Assembly (NCBI GenBank): GCA_017631215.1
Contig: JAGBTR010000226.1
Coordinates: forward strand, 1-9,217
Reading direction: 5' to 3'
Source of the DNA: Clostridia bacterium
GTDB taxonomy: Bacteria; Bacillota; Clostridia; Oscillospirales; CAG-272
Length of the DNA: 9,217 bases
In this document: positions 5,710 through 9,217 of the stretch, piece after piece
How the letters are laid out: each line of letters starts with the position of its first letter
Position numbering within the stretch: the first letter of the stretch is position 1
The notes under the pieces: model-generated
Seen by the model: only the letters and a program-made list of their open reading frames with translations
Database searches by the model: none
Told to the model about the DNA's origin: nothing
Program-made: the position numbers and the translations under genes

Positions 5710-8700
5710 TCACTTGCACACGTAAATGTCATCCAGATACACCGTCGGCTTGTCGCCGTCCGCCGTAATGCAGTAGATGCGCAGGAAATCGATCGCCGTC
5801 GGATCGATGGGCGGCTCCTTGCCGCTCACCGCGCTCGAAAACGGCAGATACAGCTCGTTCCAGCCCGCCGCCGTCGCGTGCGCGTTCATATACCAGCACC
5901 ACTCGGACACGTCCTCGCGGCCGCCCGATCCGATCTCGATCTGACCGTCCTTGATGGCCAGCGGCTTGTCGCCCACGTAGATCCACACATGCAGATAACC
6001 GTCCTCGACGTAGTCCGATACGTCGATCGGCTCGGCAAAGCTCACCTGCAGATAGATGTGTCCGCCGTCGTGACGGTAGGACGCCGCACCCTCCTTCACG
6101 TAAGTCGGGTCGGTGTTGACCGTCACCTGCGTCACGCCCTCGGGCAGCGTCTCGCCGTCAAGCAGCATCATTTTTTCGGTCACGGCAACGGCAAGCTTGG
6201 GATCGACCGTACCGTCCTCGCCGATGAGGTCGAGCGGGTCGTCCGCCTCGTCCACCTCACCGTAGCAGGCAATGAGCGTGACCTTGCCGCCCGTGCCGAC
6301 CGCACCGCCCCAGCCCGTGTCGGTGTAAGCATCCGCGATCTTGACGTACAGCGTGCCGCGGCGGCTCTCGCTGCCCATCGCGTCCGCGAGCGGCGACAAA
6401 AGGTCGTAGCCGCGCATCAGCATCGGAAGTCCCTGATCGTCCTTCGCTCCCTCGTAGCGGTAAACGTCAACCCAGCTTTGCGTATCCAGCGACACCTGCA
6501 AATGCAGCTGCTGACCCGTCGGCGCGATCCAGACGAGCCGCGAGAGCGCCGCGCGGTCGCTGATAGGATAGGTGTAAATGATCTTGTTCTGCTTGTCTGC
6601 GTAGCGGCTCTTGCCCGTCCCTTGGATGAACGAGCCCTTGTCCGCCGTCAGATGTCCGTTCTCGCCCTCGGTGTTGACCGAAAAGACGAATCGCTGCACG
6701 CGGTCATAGTCGCCAACGACCTCATCCTCATCATCGGGCGCGGCGGGGAGGTCGGGTTCTTCGTCGGCAACGTACTCACCGTAAAACGCCTCCAGCGTGA
6801 CGGGCGCACCGACGGCGATCGCGCCGCCCCAGCCTGTGTCGGTCGAGGCATCGCACACCTTGAGATAGACCGTCAAGGTGCGCTTGAGCGAGCCGAGAGA
6901 CGGACGAAGAGGCGTCAGCAGATCAAACTCGCGCGCCTCGATCGCAAGACCGCGATCGTCAGCCGCACCGTCATAGCGGTAGACGGTCGTCCAATCGCTG
7001 CCGTTCAGCGACACCTGCAAATGCAGCTGCTGACCGACCGTCGCCAGCCACGCAAGGCGCGAGAGGTCAGGGGTAACGGTGACCGAATATCGGTAGATGA
7101 TCTCGTTGGTCTTGTCGGCATAGCGCACGTTGCTCTGCCCCGCGGTGAACGAGCCCTTCTTGTTGCCAAGGAAGCCCGCCTCGCTCGCGTCGCCCACGTA
7201 AAATTCCTGCGTTTTCAGACCCTCAAGCACGACGCCGCCGCCCTCGCTGGGCGTATCGTCGCACAGATAGATATCGTCCACGTAGACTCTGGGCGTGCTG
7301 CCGTCGGTGGTCTGAAGATAGAGACGGAAATAGTTGAGGCGCGTGGGATCGAAGGGCGCGCCGCTATGCTCGGTCGAGTTGGGAATGGACAGCTTCAGCT
7401 CGTTCCAGCCCAGCTTGGTGATATAGGTCGAGGCGTTCCACGACAGCTCCTGCACGTCGCACGTGCCCGACGAGCTGATCTCGATCTGACCGCCGCTCAC
7501 GTGCGCTTTGCCGTCGACGTATACCCAAAGATGCAGATATCCGTCCTCCATCAGCACCGAGATATCCACGGGGTCGAAGACGCGCGCCACCGAGGCACCG
7601 CTCAGGCGCCAAGACGCCTTGCCCTGCTTGACGTAGTCGGGCGCCTTGTTGAGCATCAGCGAGCCGTCCACCGTCTCGCAGTCGAACAGCGACAGCTTGC
7701 CGTCCACGATCTCGCGGAAGATCACGGGCGCGCTCGGCACGTTCTCACGAAGCGGCGAGGACGGTCGAACGTCCGCAAGGGACGCCTGCGGCTCAAGCTC
7801 GACGCCCCGGTCGATCTCTGCCAGCGCAAAATAGATATCGTCGATATACATATCGGGATGCTCAAGCGTGATGCCGACCTGGTGGGTCACACGCACCGCC
7901 GTGACGCGGGAAGGGTCGAAGCTTCCCTGCACGACCGCGCCCGTCAGCGGCAGATACAGCTCGTTCCAGCCGTGCGAGCGCAGGCTGGTCGAGGTCGACC
8001 AGCGGATATGACCGCCCAGCGAGCTCTCAACCTGAATATATCCGCTCCACCAGACGTTCGTCAGATCCTCAATATACACCCACATATGCAGGTAGCCGTC
8101 CTCGGTCATAAAGTCGGTCAGGTCGAGCGGCTCGAAGGTGTCGAGCATAACCAGATCGACGTTCGTGTCGGCGTTCGAGGTATAGTACAGCGCGGTGTCG
8201 CCGCTCTTGGCGAATTCGCCGCCGCGGTACTGCGTCACGCCGACCACGCCCTCGGCGTTGCCGTCGTTGATATCCAGACGGCGGTATTCCTCATAGGTGC
8301 GCTGTTGTGCGTCGCCGCGCGTCGAGTCGAAGCTCGGCTCATACCAATCGCTGATGGCGATGCGATTATACAGCTTAAAGGTCGAGTCGCCGTCCACGCG
8401 GAGCGACTTGCCGCCCGAGCGGAGCACGCCCACCGCCACGACGTCCGAGCCTTGGGTGATCTCAAACATAGGATTCAGACCGTGTGCATCGGACGAGATG
8501 TTGAGCAGCGTCGCGCTTGCCGCCTCGGTATAGATGATGCGGCCGGGCGTGAACATAAAGACGTTGGACACCTGCTCGCCCTCGGCGCCGATGATCTCAA
8601 TGACGTTGTAGTGGGTGCGAAGAAGATCGTCGCGCAGCGTCGAGATGGCCTCGGGCTCGTAGGCGTGCGTCGCCGTCCAGGCGGGGACGTCACAGCGCGT

Positions 8701-9217
8701 GCCGTCCAGATGCCCCATATCGGCCAAGGGGTTGCGGTCGATCATATGGAAGGTATTCATCACGCGGTCGACCACGCCGCCCTTGCCGCCCACGCGGGCA
8801 AAGGTATGGAAGGCACAGCCAAACGCCTCGCGGATGAGGTGGTCGTCACAGCCCGTAAAATCAATGCCGACGAAATTGCCGAGCAACGTCGAGTTGATAA
8901 CGTAAACGCCGCGCCCCTCGCCGCGCACGGTAGCGGCCGTCTCCACGACGCGCTCGCCCTCCTCGATGCACGCAAGGGCGTCCGTGGGCGTATAGGCGGG
9001 CGAAAAGACGACCAGCGCGTTGATGCCGGCGTCCTCCTTGAGCGTGATGGCCGCGCCGTCTGCCACGTAGGAGATCAGCACGGTACCACACAGCTCGCCG
9101 TGGACGAACGTGTAGGTATAGATATCGGTCGCGCCGCGAAGCTGGACGCCTGCGGGGACGGTGACGGGGGCGGTTAACGTATAAAATCCTGCGGGCAGAT
9201 AGACCACACCGCCCGTC
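5710..9217 (-). CDS. Paralogous modular beta-helix protein, 3' part (start beyond the right edge)
   Basis: The open frame continues off the right edge, so 1168 residues plus a partial codon are visible. The first visible residues, TGGVVYLPAGFY, match the start of the second beta-helix lobe of the neighbouring lipoprotein, so the GTG at 9207 is internal. Visible order: beta-helix lobe (about 1-303), then A (315-467), A (505-653), B (666-815), B (840-987), A (1007-1168), the same order as the neighbour. Shared landmarks include GIDFTGCD (117-124), SSDAHGLNPMF (241-251), NRIAIS and the DGYLHxW, GWNEL and DDIY strings. Linkers are strongly acidic. If the missing part matches the neighbour, about 585 residues including a secretion signal lie outside. 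Surface glycan binding or cleavage is inferred. No frameshift or internal stop is seen, and the stop codon runs straight into its terminator. Confidence 0.9.
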   Translation of the reverse strand, partial: TGGVVYLPAGFYTLTAPVTVPAGVQLRGATDIYTYTFVHGELCGTVLISYVADGAAITLKEDAGINALVVFSPAYTPTDALACIEEGERVVETAATVRGEGRGVYVINSTLLGNFVGIDFTGCDDHLIREAFGCAFHTFARVGGKGGVVDRVMNTFHMIDRNPLADMGHLDGTRCDVPAWTATHAYEPEAISTLRDDLLRTHYNVIEIIGAEGEQVSNVFMFTPGRIIYTEAASATLLNISSDAHGLNPMFEITQGSDVVAVGVLRSGGKSLRVDGDSTFKLYNRIAISDWYEPSFDSTRGDAQQRTYEEYRRLDINDGNAEGVVGVTQYRGGEFAKSGDTALYYTSNADTNVDLVMLDTFEPLDLTDFMTEDGYLHMWVYIEDLTNVWWSGYIQVESSLGGHIRWSTSTSLRSHGWNELYLPLTGAVVQGSFDPSRVTAVRVTHQVGITLEHPDMYIDDIYFALAEIDRGVELEPQASLADVRPSSPLRENVPSAPVIFREIVDGKLSLFDCETVDGSLMLNKAPDYVKQGKASWRLSGASVARVFDPVDISVLMEDGYLHLWVYVDGKAHVSGGQIEISSSGTCDVQELSWNASTYITKLGWNELKLSIPNSTEHSGAPFDPTRLNYFRLYLQTTDGSTPRVYVDDIYLCDDTPSEGGGVVLEGLKTQEFYVGDASEAGFLGNKKGSFTAGQSNVRYADKTNEIIYRYSVTVTPDLSRLAWLATVGQQLHLQVSLNGSDWTTVYRYDGAADDRGLAIEAREFDLLTPLRPSLGSLKRTLTVYLKVCDASTDTGWGGAIAVGAPVTLEAFYGEYVADEEPDLPAAPDDEDEVVGDYDRVQRFVFSVNTEGENGHLTADKGSFIQGTGKSRYADKQNKIIYTYPISDRAALSRLVWIAPTGQQLHLQVSLDTQSWVDVYRYEGAKDDQGLPMLMRGYDLLSPLADAMGSESRRGTLYVKIADAYTDTGWGGAVGTGGKVTLIACYGEVDEADDPLDLIGEDGTVDPKLAVAVTEKMMLLDGETLPEGVTQVTVNTDPTYVKEGAASYRHDGGHIYLQVSFAEPIDVSDYVEDGYLHVWIYVGDKPLAIKDGQIEIGSGGREDVSEWCWYMNAHATAAGWNELYLPFSSAVSGKEPPIDPTAIDFLRIYCITADGDKPTVYLDDIYVCK
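5713..6198 (-). other. Module A3, C-terminal module of the paralogue
   Basis: Visible residues about 1007-1168. Landmarks are LLDGETLPEG, TYVKEGAASYRHDG, DGYLHVWIYVGD, DGQIEIGSGG, GWNELYLPFSS, FLRIYC and VYLDDIYVCK at the very end. It corresponds to A3 of the neighbour (TFVKEGAASWKREG there) but has GGREDVSEW instead of the Cys-containing SGSCD segment. Confidence 0.65.
6256..6699 (-). other. Module B2 of the paralogue
   Basis: Visible residues about 840-987. Landmarks are DKGSFIQGTGKSRYADKQN, IIYTYPISD, LVWIAPTGQQLHLQVSLD, SWVDVYRYEGAKDDQGLP, RGYDLLSPL, DAYTDTGWGGAV and VTLIACYGEV. It shares an exact 30-bp DNA segment with the B1 module upstream. Confidence 0.65.
6487..6516 (-). repeat. 30-bp exact direct repeat, copy 1 (B2 module)
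   Basis: These 30 bases are identical to 7006-7035 and encode the GQQLHLQVSL core strand of module B2 in the paralogue. The bases immediately outside differ (C versus T at the left, C versus G at the right). Confidence 0.9.
6772..7221 (-). other. Module B1 of the paralogue
   Basis: Visible residues about 666-815. Landmarks are KKGSFTAGQSNVRYADKTN, IIYRYSV, LAWLATVGQQLHLQVSLNG, DWTTVYRYDGAADDRGLAIE, DASTDTGWGGAI and APVTLEAFYGEY. It is closer to B2 of the same protein than to B1 of the neighbour. A long acidic linker (DEEPDL, DDEDEV) follows. Confidence 0.65.
7006..7035 (-). repeat. 30-bp exact direct repeat, copy 2 (B1 module)
   Basis: Identical to 6487-6516 and in the same reading frame, encoding GQQLHLQVSL in module B1. 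The separation of 519 bases equals one B module plus linker. Confidence 0.9.
7258..7704 (-). other. Module A2 of the paralogue
   Basis: Visible residues about 505-653. Landmarks are LFDCETVDGS, YVKQGKASWRLSG, DGYLHLWVYVDG, GGQIEISSSGTCDVQELSW, GWNELKLSIPN, LNYFRLYLQ and VYVDDIYLC. The three-Cys pattern (CET, SGTCD, IYLC) matches A3 of the neighbour more closely than the neighbour's A2, so module identity may have been reshuffled. Confidence 0.65.
7816..8274 (-). other. Module A1 of the paralogue
   Basis: Visible residues about 315-467. Landmarks are DGYLHMWVYIEDLTNVWWSG, SHGWNELYLPLTG, FDPSRVTAVRV and MYIDDIYF. It shares the position-specific WSG feature with A1 of the neighbour (SSIWSGW), which the A2 and A3 copies lack. 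This supports colinear descent of the whole array. It lacks both the early and the terminal Cys. Confidence 0.65.
8308..9217 (-). other. Domain: beta-helix lobe of the paralogue (partial)
   Basis: Visible residues about 1-303. It corresponds to the second lobe of the lipoprotein: VTVPAGVQLRGA, GTVLISYVADGAAITL, GIDFTGCD, EAFG, ATLLNISSD, GSDVVAV and NRIAIS align colinearly. By hand count, 24 of 33 residues are identical over the ATLLN...LRS segment. It differs by TWTATHAYEPEAI-like replacement sequence around visible residues 160-190, where the neighbour has an unrelated His-rich stretch (HFSNWLSGQHYSGW). This may be a substrate-facing loop. Confidence 0.75.

Noticed and set aside
5878..9177. 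Plus-strand open frame of 1099 codons
   Set aside because: In-register antisense of the paralogue; no RBS, promoter or family motif.
9205..9207. GTG as start of the right-hand gene
   Set aside because: The frame stays open to the window edge, and the upstream visible codons (T-G-G) continue the conserved helix-lobe motif TGGVVYLPAG.

Overview
The window is a GC-rich stretch (roughly 60% GC by eye). It carries two large, co-directional minus-strand genes for modular, surface-type glycan-associated proteins, plus a short hairpin-rich intergenic segment at the left edge. The following point to a Gram-positive-style anaerobe, plausibly a gut Clostridia/Oscillospirales-type member of Bacillota: an AGGAGA-type ribosome binding site, a sigma-A-like promoter with an extended -10, strong hairpin-plus-U-tract terminators, a type II lipoprotein signal, and large multi-module carbohydrate-related proteins. 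No taxonomic marker gene is present, so this assignment is an inference.

Layout, left to right. Positions 1-215 hold no credible gene; they hold a run of short perfect inverted repeats that looks like a dispersed intergenic repeat element. Positions 252-285 are the terminator of the first gene. Positions 325-5562 (minus) encode a complete 1745-residue lipoprotein: lipobox signal, short Pro/Asp linker, an alpha/beta domain resembling the N-terminal domain of GH20/GH67 enzymes, two tandem right-handed beta-helix (Pectate_lyase_3-like) lobes, and five C-terminal beta-sandwich-like modules in the order A-A-B-B-A. Positions 5563-5674 hold its RBS and promoter. Positions 5675-5702 are the terminator of the second gene. 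Positions 5710-9217 (minus) are the 3' part of a paralogous gene whose start lies beyond the right edge. It shows the second beta-helix lobe followed by the same A-A-B-B-A set.

The two genes appear to be an old tandem duplication. From the equivalent TGG motif of the second helix lobe to the C-terminus the proteins are 1161 and 1168 residues, with the same module order. Each has its own terminator, and the downstream gene has its own promoter, so they are probably separate transcription units. The likely shared role is binding and/or cleavage of a polysaccharide at the cell surface. The architecture (bi-lobed beta-helix as in GH55-type proteins plus putative carbohydrate-binding modules) supports this, but no catalytic residues can be assigned from sequence alone. 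The long plus-strand open frames are in-register antisense shadows, caused by near absence of TTA, CTA and TCA codons in the real genes.

I found no mobile-element gene, CRISPR array, tRNA or rRNA. The most unusual items are the two repeated module families (A and B), the sequence homogenisation of the B pair in the right-hand gene, and the hairpin cluster at the left edge.
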